This document shows, piece by piece, positions 31,931 to 43,759 of a stretch of DNA of 64,000 nucleotides. The stretch comes from Psococerastis gibbosa (Eukaryota; Arthropoda; Insecta; Psocodea; Psocidae). Position numbers and translations under genes: made by a program. The number at the start of each line of letters is the position of its first letter. The stretch's first letter is position 1. The stretch lies in the NCBI GenBank assembly GCA_963971405.1, contig OZ020490.1, positions 19,865,464 to 19,929,463 of the forward strand, read 5' to 3'. Below the pieces are notes generated by a model. That model did not search any database. It was not told where the DNA came from and saw nothing but the letters and a program-made list of their open reading frames with translations.

Positions 31931-32589
31931 ATTGTGGTTGGGCTGTACATGCACGTATATTATATTTCCTATCAAATTTGATTTTGAACTGGTTTTTTTC
32001 CTCCATCTTCGGTTGCCTCTCTTAACAATGGTCTCATCTCTCCAATACAGAGAGCTTCCCTTATAATAAACCAGTTCACATATTTTTGACATACTCGAGT
32101 CTTGAGAATGATATTTGTGATATTTGAAGGGGGAAAAGTTGCAGACACTTGCTGGGATGTCGAGGGATGATTGCTTGCATTACTTCCACATCGTTCCTTC
32201 CCTTTCTTCCCTTCGGAGTTGCTCTGCTTCGGCCCCCCCCCCTCTCTCCCGGCCATTCCTCCCGGTTCCTTCATCCCCTCCGACATGGACATTATTTAAG
32301 TCAACGACTGATATAAATTCCTTTATTAAGACTCCTCCCTGCAACTTGTGCGATTTGTTCTACGATATATGAGAAAACATTTTGCTTTAAATTGAAATTG
32401 TTTAGTTTTTATTGTTGCCTGGTATGTCGGAATGATGTTGCCAAGTCCTGATGCACTTTAAATTAAGAACGAACCATTGATTTTTCGTACCGTTCATAAA
32501 TATGGGGATGAAACTCTTAAGCTCGGTTTCATTATAATACTGTGTGGGAAGGGTAAGCTCGGTTTTGTAGTATAAATTAATATAAATAA

Positions 32590-33396
32590 GAACCGGTCCG
32601 AGTTTACTCGAACATGCTTTCCAATTTACCAATTAGTAGATAGAGAAAATGAGTACTTTCATGGTAAATAATATTCCTATAATTCAATTTCGGACATCTC
32701 GGGAGGGGGGGGGGGGGTCGTCCACCTGACTTAACTGGAGGTTAAGTAAATTCTAGATATAGGTCAGACATTACATTACATTACATTACCACACGGCAAT
32801 AATGGCAGGGCACGCAATGCATTTGAGCGTGAATTTTCATTTTTTCAAAAATATTTTTTTTTTTTGCACAAACCAAAATTTAACACCTAAAAAATGCCTG
32901 AAGGTAGAAATCATCGATAGAAAGGTTTCGCTGAAAGATTATTTTTTAGTCATTTTTCATTAAAAATTAGTTATTTTTATTTTTTTACCCCCAGAAGCAA
33001 ACTATCAAGGGGCAAGCGACCCCCCGCATTTTGTCACCATTAATAACGACTACAATATATGTGAATTTAAAAGAAATCGTTGGAGCCGTTTTTGAGAAAT
33101 AATTTTTTTAGACGTTTTTTTGGAGTTTTTTGAGAATAAAACCCCCCCAAATTAAGTTAGCTCCAAATAAAAAAATTGTTCCGAGGTATGATTTTTGTGA
33201 ACCTACATGCCCAATTTCATCACGATCGACCGAGTAGTTTGCCCGGAAATCGACACACAGACAGACAGACAGACAGAATGACCACTTTTTTGGGTTCCTG
33301 GGACCTCAAAACGTGTAAATCCGTTGAAATCTCGGAATCGAAAATTTCGACCGTCACAAAGCTTTCCTTATACTACGTATAAATTTGAAAGCAATA
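32590..33396 (-). repeat. RE-1 interspersed repeat, copy 3
   Basis: Reverse-orientation copy: it starts 'gaaccggtccgagtttactc' and ends 'tacgtataaatttgaaagc'. A G run (about 32706-32717), the attac pentamer patch (32767-32788) and an acag microsatellite (33253-33274) lie at the homologous places. Confidence 0.75.
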
Positions 33397-33409
33397 AATA
33401 TATACTCAT

Positions 33410-33461
33410 ATTGGCATAAAGTGTACGCCGATGGTAGTGGTACGCCTCTGGGTGTGTTTAC
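33410..33461 (+). mobile_element. Tiny LINE RNase H start
   Basis: The plus strand reads KVYADGSGTPLGVF, resembling the first catalytic motif of LINE RNase H (xxYTDGS...GxGV). It is squeezed between RE-1 copy 3 and the T run that ends the next LINE. Only about 15 residues remain. Confidence 0.3.
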
Positions 33462-34275
33462 CTTTTTTTTTTTTTTTTTTTTTTATATAAGTTGGGGTAC
33501 AGGTGTTACCTGTGTGCACTTAAGCCTATTGGCCTATTGTGCCCCCTACAACAAAGTATCTACATCACTTCTACATCACTTTCTCGAGGCCTATCTCCCT
33601 CACGAGAGCCAGGATCTTGAGGGGATTCAGAAGTGGTAGGTCTTTTACATGTAACTGCAAGCTTTCCGAGCATGCTGCTCTTCTTCGTGCGATTGCATCG
33701 CATCGCATCGCAGGTCCTCCGCACCTTCATTGCAGAATCTGCAAGACTATAGTTGTCTCCCTAAGAGACTCCAGATATTTAACCCCAGGACCAAAGACGC
33801 CAAGGCCTGTTCTTGGTTTGGTACTTCCTAGCCTAGAGCCATCAGTATACCACTTGATTGTGTGACTATTGAGAATTCCTGCTGATTCGCAGCATTCTTT
33901 CATTGTCCCTAATATAGTTTCGAATTCCCTCCTAAAACAGTATTTTGGATGGATTTTATCGCTTGGCATATCCAGGCAGTGGTCAGACGTAGTCAGAGAG
34001 GCTGAGTCTCTCTTAATTGCCCTTCCACTCCTAGTAATGCCATTTCTGCAGAAGTTTCCACTGCAACATGGAGGGGTGGGAAGTCCAGTACTATCTCCAT
34101 TGCTGCAGTGGGACAGGATTACATAGCCCCTGTAAAGCATCATGTTAGAGAATACGGGCTTCTGAATGTAGCCATAATTTGGATTATTCAGAGAAAAATT
34201 CTCATGTGGTTTGATTTTGCCATGTCCATGAAGCCATGACCAATGATATGGTTACAGCAGGAAAAGACAGGCAGA
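33462..34275 (-). mobile_element. 5'-truncated LINE with RNase H start and poly(A) tail
   Basis: On the minus strand an open frame includes LTTSDHCLDMPSDKIHPKYC, then SHTIKWYTDGSRLGSTKPRT and GLGVFGPGVK. WYTDGS is the first RNase H catalytic motif. The frame then runs into a 3' region and a tail that appears as 23 T on the plus strand (33462-33484). A nearly identical copy in the other direction is at 49287-50048. The RT is missing. Confidence 0.75.
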
Positions 34276-35125
34276 TGTGTTGACCTTCTTCGGCCCTGGT
34301 GTGTCGAACTTGCTAACGACCGCTGACAATGAGTTATGTTATATATTATATTAGTATTGTACTGCGGGAAGTCAGGGAAGAAAGGACGACATCGGGTCCG
34401 GAGGGCCATGCCAATTCTGGTCTGCACCTTTTGGTCCGATTATATCTCCTGCGAAACAATCAACTCTGTCTTCTCATTTGTAGGGTAACTTCCTTTTACG
34501 ATATATAGACGTTATAAGATACCTCAGATTCACCCTGAGCTCTGAATTTGAGGAATCATACGACAGTTTCATTATAATACTAAGGAAGAGTAACTTTGAA
34601 ATAAACGAAATCACTTAAAAATGTCATCTAATTTTAAGCGGCTTTTCAAACGTTTGAATAAAAATAAAGCCCCTGGGTACACTTTAAAGCTCATACATAC
34701 ATTTCCGCCGCGTTGTAGAAAAGTCGCTATTGCAAGTTGTAAAAGCGGAAATAGCCTGATTGCTTCGGACAGGTTATTTCCGCTAACAAGAGCTAGCGTG
34801 CTTTTCACACGTTTTCGTTCCCAATTAAGTTTTCACTTACCCGGGAGTGCCGAGTACAATGTTTTGAATCTTTAATTTACTGTTTCATTATGTCCGGAGC
34901 GCTTTATACCTCAATTATTTAAAGAATAATTGGATACAAGGAGAATGGTACACGTGACCTAGTTTAAACGCATACAGTTTTGCTTCGCTCCTACGGACAG
35001 TTGGAATCAATTCTAATTTTCTGTTTGTCAACTGCAACGATTTTCTCTACCCTGAAGCATAGAATAACTTTAATTTTCCTCCGGGTTTTATTGTTAGCGT
35101 CGCCCCTTTTCCCTGACAATGGGCT
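34276..35125. other. Intron segment without recognised feature
   Basis: AT-rich sequence. The short frame at 34621-34875 shows no domain. Nothing else recognised. Confidence 0.4.
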
Positions 35126-35212
35126 CTGCTTTAATTGTTCGATGACTATCTAGTGACTATTAACTCAGCAGGCAATGTAAGTCCAACTAACCCTTTGTTA
35201 AAACTTATACAC
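35126..35212. mobile_element. Single arm of the tttaacaaagggttagta foldback family
   Basis: The text 'ctgacaatgggctctgcttt', 'attgttcgatgact', 'cagcaggcaatgta' and 'ctaaccctttgttaaa' matches the right half of the complete element at 59622-59797. The left arm is absent. Confidence 0.55.
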
Positions 35213-35315
35213 ACGCCCCATTGGAAACGGGCAAAGGCAAGCTGTTTTAGACGGTCCCTGGGCAACCTCGCTGTCCAGTGCGCTTCTGATAGCAGTTTGC
35301 CACTACACGCTAACT

Positions 35316-35680
35316 CACACATTTCACCCAGCAAACAATATATCCCACACATCACAAAGAACTTGTTGGGCGTATAAACAAACCAAGGTTTTTAGTCGCA
35401 TAATTATTTTAAAAAGTACAAAATAAAACATGTATAAAATATTAAATCTAACCACAAAAATGGAAAACTGCCATTTAATATAGTTAAATCCACACATTTC
35501 ACCTAGCAAACAATATACTCACACATCACAAATAACTTGGTTGGCGTATAAACAAACCTAAGATTGTAGTCGCATAATTATTAAAAAAAAAGTACAAAAT
35601 AAAACATATAAAAAAAATTAAATCTAACCACAGAAATGGAAACCCGCCATTTAATATTGTTAAATCCACACATTTCATGG
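35316..35680 (+). repeat. Tandem duplication, period about 175 bp
   Basis: Two full units begin 'cacacatttcacc(c/t)agcaa' at 35316 and 35491, and a third start is at 35667. Each unit contains 'tatactcacacatcacaa'-like text, 'ggcgtataaacaaacc', 'agtcgcataattatt' and 'aaatctaaccaca'. The units differ at roughly one position in ten. Non-coding. Confidence 0.75.
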
Positions 35681-35689
35681 CGGACAATT

Positions 35690-37310
35690 AGAGGACGAAT
35701 TATTGGGTTCGACATTGCACATTACATAAATCCCGATTTCCGAGCTGGACTTGGGCGCATGTGTAAACTCAACACCGGCAGGCAATAATGGAGAAATATC
35801 TTGGTATGGGTGCACGTATATTTCAGCCGATACGTGAGCCTATCGCATCGACAAATTTTTCATTGAAAACGATAACGGAGCCTGGCATATGGAATAACGC
35901 GAGAATTTACGTTTTTTGCTTATATTTATTTTTTCCAATATTCTCTCGGCAGATTTTACTGCCGCGTCCTTTGAATTATAATATTAGACCCGTGACAGGC
36001 CGCCAAAATCCTACCCAGATACCAGTCAGTGGCGGAATTTAGGTTAACTACGGGTCATGACTACCTTCCAAAACATCTTCACCGTATAGGTGTAGCAGCG
36101 GAGCCTTTCTTGGAGAAGTAAGTAACCCTATTATGACGATTTGGGATTAATTATTTATTCAATTATTTTAAACAAATGGGTGCGAAATGCGCGGGAAATT
36201 CAAATTGATAAATTAATATTTTGGTGAGTTTTCAATGTTTTCTCCATTACATGTACATTAATTAAAATTCTTATTTTATTTCAAAATTCTACATGTACTA
36301 GTACATTTTAATGTTTATTAGTATTTCCTTCAATAATTATAAAACAATGCAACCATTCTCTTGTATTCTAATAATTTATTCATTTCAATTTCCCTTGCAT
36401 ATTTTAACACGTCACGTGACACCTTACTAAGGCGGTATTATGTTATTCCCTAATCCCAGTAATAGGGATGCAGGGACTGCGAGACAATTGAGATTACTGG
36501 CCTTCTAGAAATTTGGCACGTTGAGACGCAAGTTGAACGTGAAAAAGTGTGGATGTAACCCATCACTTCAAGTCAACTTAAATTTCCCGCTCCAAGATTT
36601 TCCCAGTAGATTTAACATTTATGGGCACAACAACCTTGTACGATTGCGTGGAAACCTCATAAGGGAAAATTATCGGAAAAAGTGGCGAAGTTTGTCTGGA
36701 TTTTCTGGATAAGTTTCGGGACGTGTTGGCGGAAATCCAAACTTAAGTATCAGTTGGGTGATTGCTTGGCAGTCCGCCATTCCTACACCCTGGCGTTGCT
36801 ACTGCTGCTGACGACCTTATTCTGTCTGTCGCGAACCTTTTTTTAGTGTAAACTGAGTCGTAGTCGTGGGTCAGCAAATTTGGTATTGTCTACTGATGTG
36901 GAAGGAATCATCGGCGTTAATGGTTTCCATCCGCTTGACGATTGCTTACAAAACGAAAATTTTGAATTTGGTTTATGATTTGTAGATGGGTTTTGTTGAT
37001 TATTTGCGCTTTTATATTTTAAAGGGTTTGAAGTTCTTGACGTCACGCGAAATTGCGAGGGATACGTAAATTACTGTAAACCCACCTTAGGCCGTAGCAA
37101 CAACTTTTTTAGCTAGTCATTACTACGAAATAGACCATTATCTTAATTTCTTACTCCCGCCGTGATGTTGAAAAATTTGAGTGTTATTTATTTTTCGTAC
37201 CATTTTGGTCCTTCGAAGGAAACTGCAGAGTACTAAATATTTCAAAGAAAGAACTGAATCTATATAATTTTTTTCGGCACTATACCCTCACCCAACTAGC
37301 GACAACACCT
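35690..37310. other. Intron segment without recognised feature
   Basis: Slightly GC-richer than the rest of intron 1, with several 60-85-codon frames that carry no domain. Being free of repeats I could recognise, this is a reasonable place to look for conserved regulatory sequence. Confidence 0.4.
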
Positions 37311-37315
37311 TATCT

Positions 37316-37450
37316 TACTTACTTACTCCTTGGCGCTACGGCCCATGAAGGGCCTTGGCCGGCTCTGCCACACCTTCCTGCGCTCTCCTTCGCCAGTCAT
37401 CGACGCCAAGGGTCGCCAGATCCTCTCGACGTCGTCCAGCCATCGCATCC
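37316..37450 (-). mobile_element. LINE tail ending in a (taag)n motif
   Basis: The minus strand matches the plus strand at 55440-55622: 'ctggacgacgtc', 'gatctggcgac' and 'gcgtcgatgac', ending 'gcgccaaggagtaagtaagt'. This is the 3' end of one LINE family whose simple tail is TAAG. Confidence 0.65.
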
Positions 37451-37539
37451 TTGGTTGTTATCACCGGGTGACAATTGTGCCGCCCAGTTTATGTGTTAAA
37501 ATATGCTCTGCTATTGGAGAAAGAAAGACATGGAAACAT

Positions 37540-37625
37540 GGACAAAAACTGAATTCGAACCAGACTGTCCACCTTGTTGGGGAGGTTTGCTGACCACTAC
37601 ACCAAATCCGTCTGCTACTTTTTAT
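37540..37625 (-). mobile_element. Second tRNA-derived SINE type (Val-like head)
   Basis: On the minus strand GGTGTAGTGGTCAGC is an A box and CAGTCTGGTTCGAATTC a B box. The anticodon arm reads acctccccaacaaggt. The A-box wording resembles tRNA-Val but the anticodon loop is too changed to be sure. It sits about 50 bp upstream of the exon 2 acceptor. Confidence 0.5.
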
Positions 37626-37670
37626 TAACAGTGTGCAGTGACGGCTAAAATGGAATAATGTTTGTTACAG

Positions 37671-37840
37671 GATGACAATAAGAACTCGCTAAAAAGTCCG
37701 AACGGCGAGCGGAAGAGGTGGATCCACGATCCCGATAGCGAGCTCTGTCGGCCGCTGAGCTGTAAGAAGAAGGAAATGTGCCTCCTTGACGAAACCATGG
37801 CCGCCTTCTGTGTCAACAAGAAGCAGATCCACAAGAATGG
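37671..37840 (+). CDS. Cow: Testican/Cow, coding exon 2: four-Cys follistatin-type module
   Basis: Residues 35-91. The acceptor is TTTGTTACAG (to 37670), phase 0, and the donor is GG|GTAAGC at 37841, phase 2. After an acidic start (DDNKNSLK) comes a basic ERKR (47-50) that could be a proprotein-convertase site. WIHDPDSELCRPLSCKKKEM follows, then C71 and C81. Cys60, 65, 71 and 81 have the spacing of the N-terminal half of testican's follistatin-like region (CxxxxCxxxxxC...C), which in vertebrate testicans immediately precedes the Kazal part. In this gene a separate acidic exon is placed in between. Codons are GC-rich compared with the intron, and there are no stops. The KHKNG end splits a glycine codon that exon 3 completes with G. 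Confidence 0.85.
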
Positions 37841-37849
37841 GTAAGCCTT

Positions 37850-40275
37850 TCAATTTAGAATAAAATGTCGACAGAAGAGGGATAAAGGCAACAACTAGAG
37901 GACATACACATCTGGTTTATAGAAGACTGAACAGTCACCCTCTAAATATTGTGAACATACCTCACAAGGCATTTGAATTTAGACTTTAAAAAATGCTTAT
38001 CTCTGTCGGTCCCTATTTCCTTAAAGAACATTACTGAAAATAGAGCATATGTAAAAACTGAACTTGGCGGGATTCGAGCCCACGATCTACTCCTGTTATT
38101 TGTATATACCATATAATGCTGCAAAGCATTCTTTAAAGAATTCTTGGATACTGACCTGGATACCCTATCGGCCTTAGGGCTCTTAAACTACTGTTTGGTA
38201 TTTCGTTTAGGCTATTGTGTGAGGAGACTCTAATGAGCCTCGCCACTGTTATTTGCTTCTATCTTGTGACTTGTTTATTTTATTGTGAATTGATTTATTT
38301 ATTTTGTATGATGATTGGTTTGCTTTGATTTGAATACTAGTGACGTCAATACTCCTACTACTCCTTCGGGAGATTCTTTTCACAATTAGGATGCCATTTC
38401 TGAGGATTAATTAAAATTATGAAAATTCTGCTGCCATACTGGTTTTTTAACGGTGTAGGACCTTGGACTAGAGTAGATCTAGAATTGCAATTTCACAAAT
38501 AATGGGGTCGCGAAAGAATAGTAAAAGAGATTTCTATAGAAACGTTGTTTTGGTAGGAAAATTTGAATTGAATTGATTTTAAATTGAAAACGACTTTATT
38601 GAATAAAAACAAAACAAAAGGCGAACAATAAGACTATAAAATCTTTTTTTTCATGCTAACCTTGAAATGGAAATCTAATATAACTTTCATTTGATTGGAA
38701 TGTAGAAGATTTAAATGGGATTTTCCAGCATATAAATGTTATGTAAAGCTGGTTGAACATAGAAAGTCCTGGAGTCTTGAGGTAGCTAACTACGAACTAT
38801 TTCAGCTCCATATAAAATAATGCCATTTTTCCTATATAAACTAACGATTGCAGTATTGACAAAATATTGACAGTATTGTATTGAACAATACGTTCATTCT
38901 TCTGCTATGCTATTGAGGTATTTTTTTCACGCCAATAAATATTTGCCCTCTACCATGGTAGGACACGAAGCTCTACTCACTAATAAGGGCGCGTCGGGGC
39001 ATCTAATGGCAGAACTGCACGAACATGCATTCAGTGGAGTTCACGACAAGAAGCATTTGCTAACCTAAGTAAGTAAAGTGGGTAAATAATATACTGTATA
39101 TCATTTTACTTATATATTACAATTAAAATTGTCAAGTCATAGCACTAAGTACTCTATAGAGACTTGTATCACTGGGGTAAAGGTAGTTTCACAGAATTTT
39201 CTCATATTGCAAATTATTATTACTTATAATTTAAAAATCGGTTAGAAAATGCAAAATTGTTTTAGCCCATACACATTTAGTGAACACTTCATGCAATCAG
39301 CAGTCAATGGATAAGACAGTAAAAATTGAAACACAAGATTTAAAAAAAAAAAAAGCTTAATATTCAAGTAGGCATAAGGCAGAGAACAGTTACTTCGGCC
39401 TAAATCAGAACTGTAGGATTTTAAAAGTGGCTATATTATTAATAAATTGTAATATTTTTTATTTGGACTTAAGTTTTAAATTTTATTGGCAAGGCATTAA
39501 ACATTTTGCAATCTAAAATGACTTTCAAGGCGGGTCGAGTGTGAATATTGTGCGAAAGACGATGGGCAGTGTTTCTATGCCTTGATGTCTTTGTAGTGAA
39601 CTAACATCATGTCGTCGCAAGCAGTGAGGATGCAGGCATGGATGAGTAAGGAAGTGCAATAACTTTGAATAAAGTTCAGAACCACTGCTCGAATTAGCTT
39701 AGGGGATGATTGTGATATGTTATCAACGCGAGCTCAGTTCTCTCACACTCATTAGTTATTGTATAAAACAAACCATTGCCCTAAGGTAGTGGACTATATG
39801 TAGTGGGATGTCGTTTAACCCCTATTTCAAAGCGACAGTTTGCTTTTAATACCCCGGTGCAGTTGGCACATACTTTGCGCTTCACAAAGGAACGTATGCT
39901 GAACCTCCGCACCTTCCTAAAAAGGCTCCACAAACGATGAAAAGGAGCAAAGTGGATGGGGTGGGGGCAAAGGAATCCCCCGAGCGACAAGAATGAGGAG
40001 CAGCGCTTCAGGACCCGTGGGAGAGAAAGGGGGGGGGGGTGAGCAGAAACCCCCCACCCTTGACGTCTCTTTGGCGAGACTATAGAGTTGCAGTGTAGAG
40101 ATCTCTGATTGGGGAGACAAGTCATTGTTTGCTGCAAGAATAGCAAGATTCATTGGATGTGGGCAAATAGCTAAATTGGAAATCCTTTTGATACTACGAG
40201 TAGTACTGTCTAACGGGAATTTGCAGATTGCAACCTTAATAATGGAGGTACATCTTCCAAATTAGGTCAGACGTT
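37850..40275. other. Intron segment with one tRNA-like scrap
   Basis: At about 38055-38110 'cttggcgggattcgagccca' repeats the B-box core seen at 1318 and 19203, followed by 'atataccatataatgctgc' as at 19370. Elsewhere the sequence is AT-rich without recognised genes or families. A C/G-rich patch with a G run lies at about 40005-40055. Confidence 0.4.
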
Positions 40276-40280
40276 GTATT

Positions 40281-40402
40281 ACTACCCGACTACGATAGGA
40301 TGGCACTTTGTTTATTCAAAAACTTGCATAAGTGGAACACCGAATTTATTAGATTTTTATAAGTGTTCCAAGTGCCATCCTATGGTTCTATGGTCGGGCA
40401 GT
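40281..40402. repeat. Foldback repeat
   Basis: 'actacccgac' and 'aggatggcactt' on the left face 'aagtgccatcct' and 'gtcgggcagta' on the right. About 120 bp in all. No flanking duplication was noticed. Confidence 0.5.
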
Positions 40403-40496
40403 ATTTATTTACAATAGAATGCAAAATTATTGTGCAGTCTTTAACACACAATCGGACGGGGAAAGTCTTGTAAGTGTAAAAATCAAATATATCATG

Positions 40497-40610
40497 TAGT
40501 GTTCGCCCGGGACCGGGACCGGTACCGTACCGGTCCCGAAAAAATGCCTCGGTCCCGATCTCGATCCCGGTCCCGGTCCCGAAAGTACCGAAAGTCCCGA
40601 AAAATATTGT
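40497..40610. repeat. Low-complexity ccggtcccg tract, possibly a hAT end
   Basis: Starting at 'tagtgttcgcccgggaccgg' the sequence repeats ggtcccg units, some inverted (ggtaccgtaccgg), to about 40610. Such tracts occur in subterminal regions of hAT elements, and TAGTGTTCG resembles a hAT terminus, but no partner end was found. Confidence 0.35.
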
Positions 40611-40619
40611 TAACGAATC

Positions 40620-41020
40620 ATTATCATTTTTTTTTAAGTACTGTATTCTACTGAAAACTGCATTTGCAATGCAAGGAAATACTGGAAAACAGAAAACTAT
40701 TTCGCGTGGAATAAAATACTGCAGGTACCTGTTATTTTTCGTAAAAATATCATTTTCACACAGTAGGCCCTACCTAAAAACCGAAAAGAAAGGATAACCC
40801 TCTCCCAAAAAATAATAGGTAAACATCCCCAATTTCCTAGCGCAAATTCCAAACAGAGACCCGCGCTTAAATAAAAAAAAAAAAGTCAAGAAATTTTATT
40901 ATACTTGTTACAATTAATTGCAAAATGTATGTACAAAAGAATAAATAATAGGGGGGGGGGGGTGTTGTCATGACGTTAGCTAACATTTGATCACCTGTTA
41001 CGTTTTTTCAATGACTGGTT
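40620..41020. other. Intron segment without recognised feature
   Basis: AT-rich, with an A run (about 40877-40887) and a G run (about 40951-40961). No coding frame or family recognised. Confidence 0.35.
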
Positions 41021-41048
41021 ATAGGCCCCAAAAATTCAAAAATATATA

Positions 41049-41358
41049 TAGTACAAGCGGGGCTTAGAGGCAGCCCCGCCCCCCTTGCGCCTGCGGGGGC
41101 GGCAGCCCGCCCCTTCGGGGCCTCCCATTAACGGGTTCCATTGGGCATTACGCAGCTCGTCCCTCCGAAACAACCCAACGATTATCAACTTCAATTTTCA
41201 ATTTCAATTTTTTTTTTCAATTTTCCGTGACATTTTTAAATGTTTTCTGTCATAAAAACCTTCTCCTGGCAATAACAAAAAAAAAGGGAAATCGGTCCAG
41301 CCGTTCTCGCGTGATGCCGTGACATAGGGATATCGGGATTCATTTTTATATACAGAGA
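41049..41358 (-). mobile_element. Non-autonomous Helitron
   Basis: On the minus strand the element starts TCTCTGTATATAAAAATGAA, a classic insect Helitron 5' end, with 'catcacgcgagaacggctgg' close behind. It ends in GC-rich hairpins and 'gcttgtacta'. There is no terminal inverted repeat and no target duplication. The insertion lies between A and T, as Helitrons do. The host repeat without the insert is visible at 44320-44375: 'cccaaaaattaagaaatata' continues straight into 'tttggcggga', whereas here the same sequence is split at 41048/41359. The exact 3' end (CTA|T instead of CTRR) is slightly unusual. There is no coding content at 310 bp. Confidence 0.65.
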
Positions 41359-42002
41359 TTTGACAGGAAACAAGTGTCCCATCTCCCCCTCTTAGATCTC
41401 TAGTGTTGACTTCTTTAGTGATAGGGGACCGGAAGCGCCAGCGTCTATCGTCCTGTCCCCGACTCGCGGTTCTTCAACATAAACATAGTCAAAATCATTT
41501 TCAATACAATGCCAGGCGGAAACTTGAAGGTTTAACATTGTTTACATAGGACAGAATCCATTAGGGAGAATGCTCAGGCAGAGGATGAAGTTAGATTATG
41601 CAGGATTGCTGTATATGGTCCCCGAGAACATATTGTAGCTTAATTGGGCTTTCCCCCTATGTAATTTTGGATTTGGATTTTTAGGCGATAAACCATAGAC
41701 ATAGTAGAAGAATAGACTCATCGTAAACATTCGGATTGAAGCCGCTTGACTTCGGCTATTTCCGTAGCATAGGAGCAGATTGAGCCTTTTGCCCTTTGAT
41801 ACCGTGGTAACATTTTATTTTTTATTATATTACTTAAAGATTATTTAGAATGGAAAATCTTGCCAGGTAACAGCAATATTTTTATGTAGAAATTGGAGTA
41901 CTTTTAATTTATGTTTTAAATAATATTTTAAGCAAAGTTTTCCCTACTTTTAGATAAAAATAATTTTTTTTAATTTCCCGCCAAAATGCTCCTATAAGTG
42001 GC

Positions 42003-42225
42003 TTCATGGCTCCGATTTAATCGTGTGACTTTACCATGTTCCCCAAGTGGTTCGGAATCCACTATAATCAGGAGATCCACGCTGTCAGTCAACTCTGCTT
42101 TCCCCCGAGGTGAAAGAGTCTGCCCCTAGGGTGCCTCAAGTTAACAGACTCACTCCCCCCGCCAGGCTGAGAGGGTTGTTTAAAGCAGAAATGCTGAAAG
42201 CTGGCATTAGAAACAACAACAACAA
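42003..42225 (+). repeat. R3 repeat, copy 2 (3' part)
   Basis: Matches the second half of 9485-9885 from 'aatcgtgtgactttaccatg' to an aacaacaacaac tail. The 5' half is missing, as expected for a truncated retroposon. Confidence 0.65.
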
Positions 42226-42229
42226 CATG

Positions 42230-43515
42230 ATTTTTATTGCAACTGCGAGTCTGCAAGCTTTGCCAAATTGCCAGTGCCAACAGGTAGCGGTGGCATAGTG
42301 TGGACAACGCTTTATAGGACGCCTAAGGTATAACCGAGAACCCTCCCCCCCTCCCCCCAAACTACGGACATATTAATAATAGCATGGGGGCCTCCTATCA
42401 AAATTAAATAGAAAGTGTCACCAAAACACAAAGGAAAATCTTGAATGTCATGCACAAAAAACCACAGTTGTTATTTCCATCTGAAGAGTTATTTAAAATA
42501 GCAAACGTGCCAACCATCAGAAACACGTTCATTAGAGAAGCCATAACACAACTGTTCAAACACAGACATCTATACTCTGAAGTGACCCATAGCCACGTAT
42601 ACACGATACAGAGAAAGCAGACCTTTATATAGTGAGACCCATAGAACTATAAAAAAAAAAAAACTGTTACCGCAATTTGGCATTTAACAGGTACCCTAAA
42701 CAATACAAACCTAACTGATTATGTTCCAAGGGGGCATTACAGGTAATTATGAGAAGCCAATAACTTAATAACGTATGATGTGGTCATAATTTTGCAAAAT
42801 GCTAAAAGGTCGAGACTTCCGTATTCATTTGTCCTGAATAGAGTTGTAAAATTAAGTTGAATGGTTTAGTGACGCGGGTTCCTCCATTCGCCGCATTGGG
42901 GATAGTGAGGGGTTAAGAGCGGGGGGGGGGGGGGGCGGCTATCAAATGCTTTTTAGCACGTATAATGTCATCGCTGAGTGCGGGTGCTTATTAAATACTC
43001 GTCCGTTCTCGATAGCGGGCCGTACCATGTTAAATGCCAATTATGGTCCTGATACTTGGGTTGCAGCTGGTGTAATTATGCTGTCGTTTTGGCATTTGGG
43101 TCGAGATACCTCACTACTTGTTAATACCCCTAGAAAGGGGGTACATTAACGGAATTTCAAACTATACTACGGTTTAGATATAGGGAGGGAAAATAATTCA
43201 TTGTCACTTCTGCATGCACTCCTTCGGTGCCTGCGGTTAAATGCTAAGTTTAATATTATTATTCGAAATAAGCGTTCTGCTCAGCACCACGGTAGGTTCT
43301 GCTGAGTCATTGAGACACATGTAGTGTAGTGTTGGTTTGTGGCCCATACATGCACGCTCCATTTTCTGGCCATGTTTGGAGAGCTGGTAAAGCTGGTGGT
43401 CATAGGCTTGAAAGCATGACGTCATTCGGTTACAGCCAGTCACCATGTAGGTATCAAGTTGCGGAGGGACACCTCACACCTGCAGGGTTTCGGTAGGGCT
43501 CTGTATTGGGGAATT
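42230..43515. other. Intron segment without recognised feature
   Basis: Mixed sequence with C-rich (about 42342-42358) and G-rich (about 42921-42935) runs. The short frames show no domains. Confidence 0.4.
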
Positions 43516-43519
43516 GACT

Positions 43520-43700
43520 TAGTTGACTTGGGTAGGCGCGCATCCAGCCCGGGGGGACTTAGGACCGCTGTCACTACACCACGCCATCTCGGACGATCAT
43601 CCGCTGCTAGCTTCCAGTCACGGGTACCGGTGGCGTCCACATCTTCTAGTACTTGGCCCTCTCTTAGCGGAGAGCCTCTGCCTGATAGTGGTGTCCCAAT
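43520..43700 (-). mobile_element. LINE RT tail fragment
   Basis: The minus strand has the same organisation as 18020-18200 and the plus-strand tail at 55500: 'gtggacgccaccggtacccg' and 'tggaagctagcagcgg' fit the 'D(V)DATG...WKLAA' text common in RT tails. The plus-strand frames over it (about 84 codons each) are shadows. Confidence 0.45.
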
Positions 43701-43759
43701 GTGGGGTTCTTGAAGCTAGCTGGTCCCAAGCCCGGGACAAAGAGGAGCGTCGGACCAGG

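Larger units (their letters stand above)
4338..37670 (+). other. Intron 1 of the testican gene (33.3 kb)
   Basis: The intron begins GTAAGT and ends TTTGTTACAG. It contains no convincing extra exon: phase 0 on both sides joins directly (FADE-DDNK). Its contents are the transposon-derived features listed individually below. Such a long first intron between signal-peptide exon and first module is usual for extracellular-matrix genes and may house enhancers, but none can be pointed to. Confidence 0.8.
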
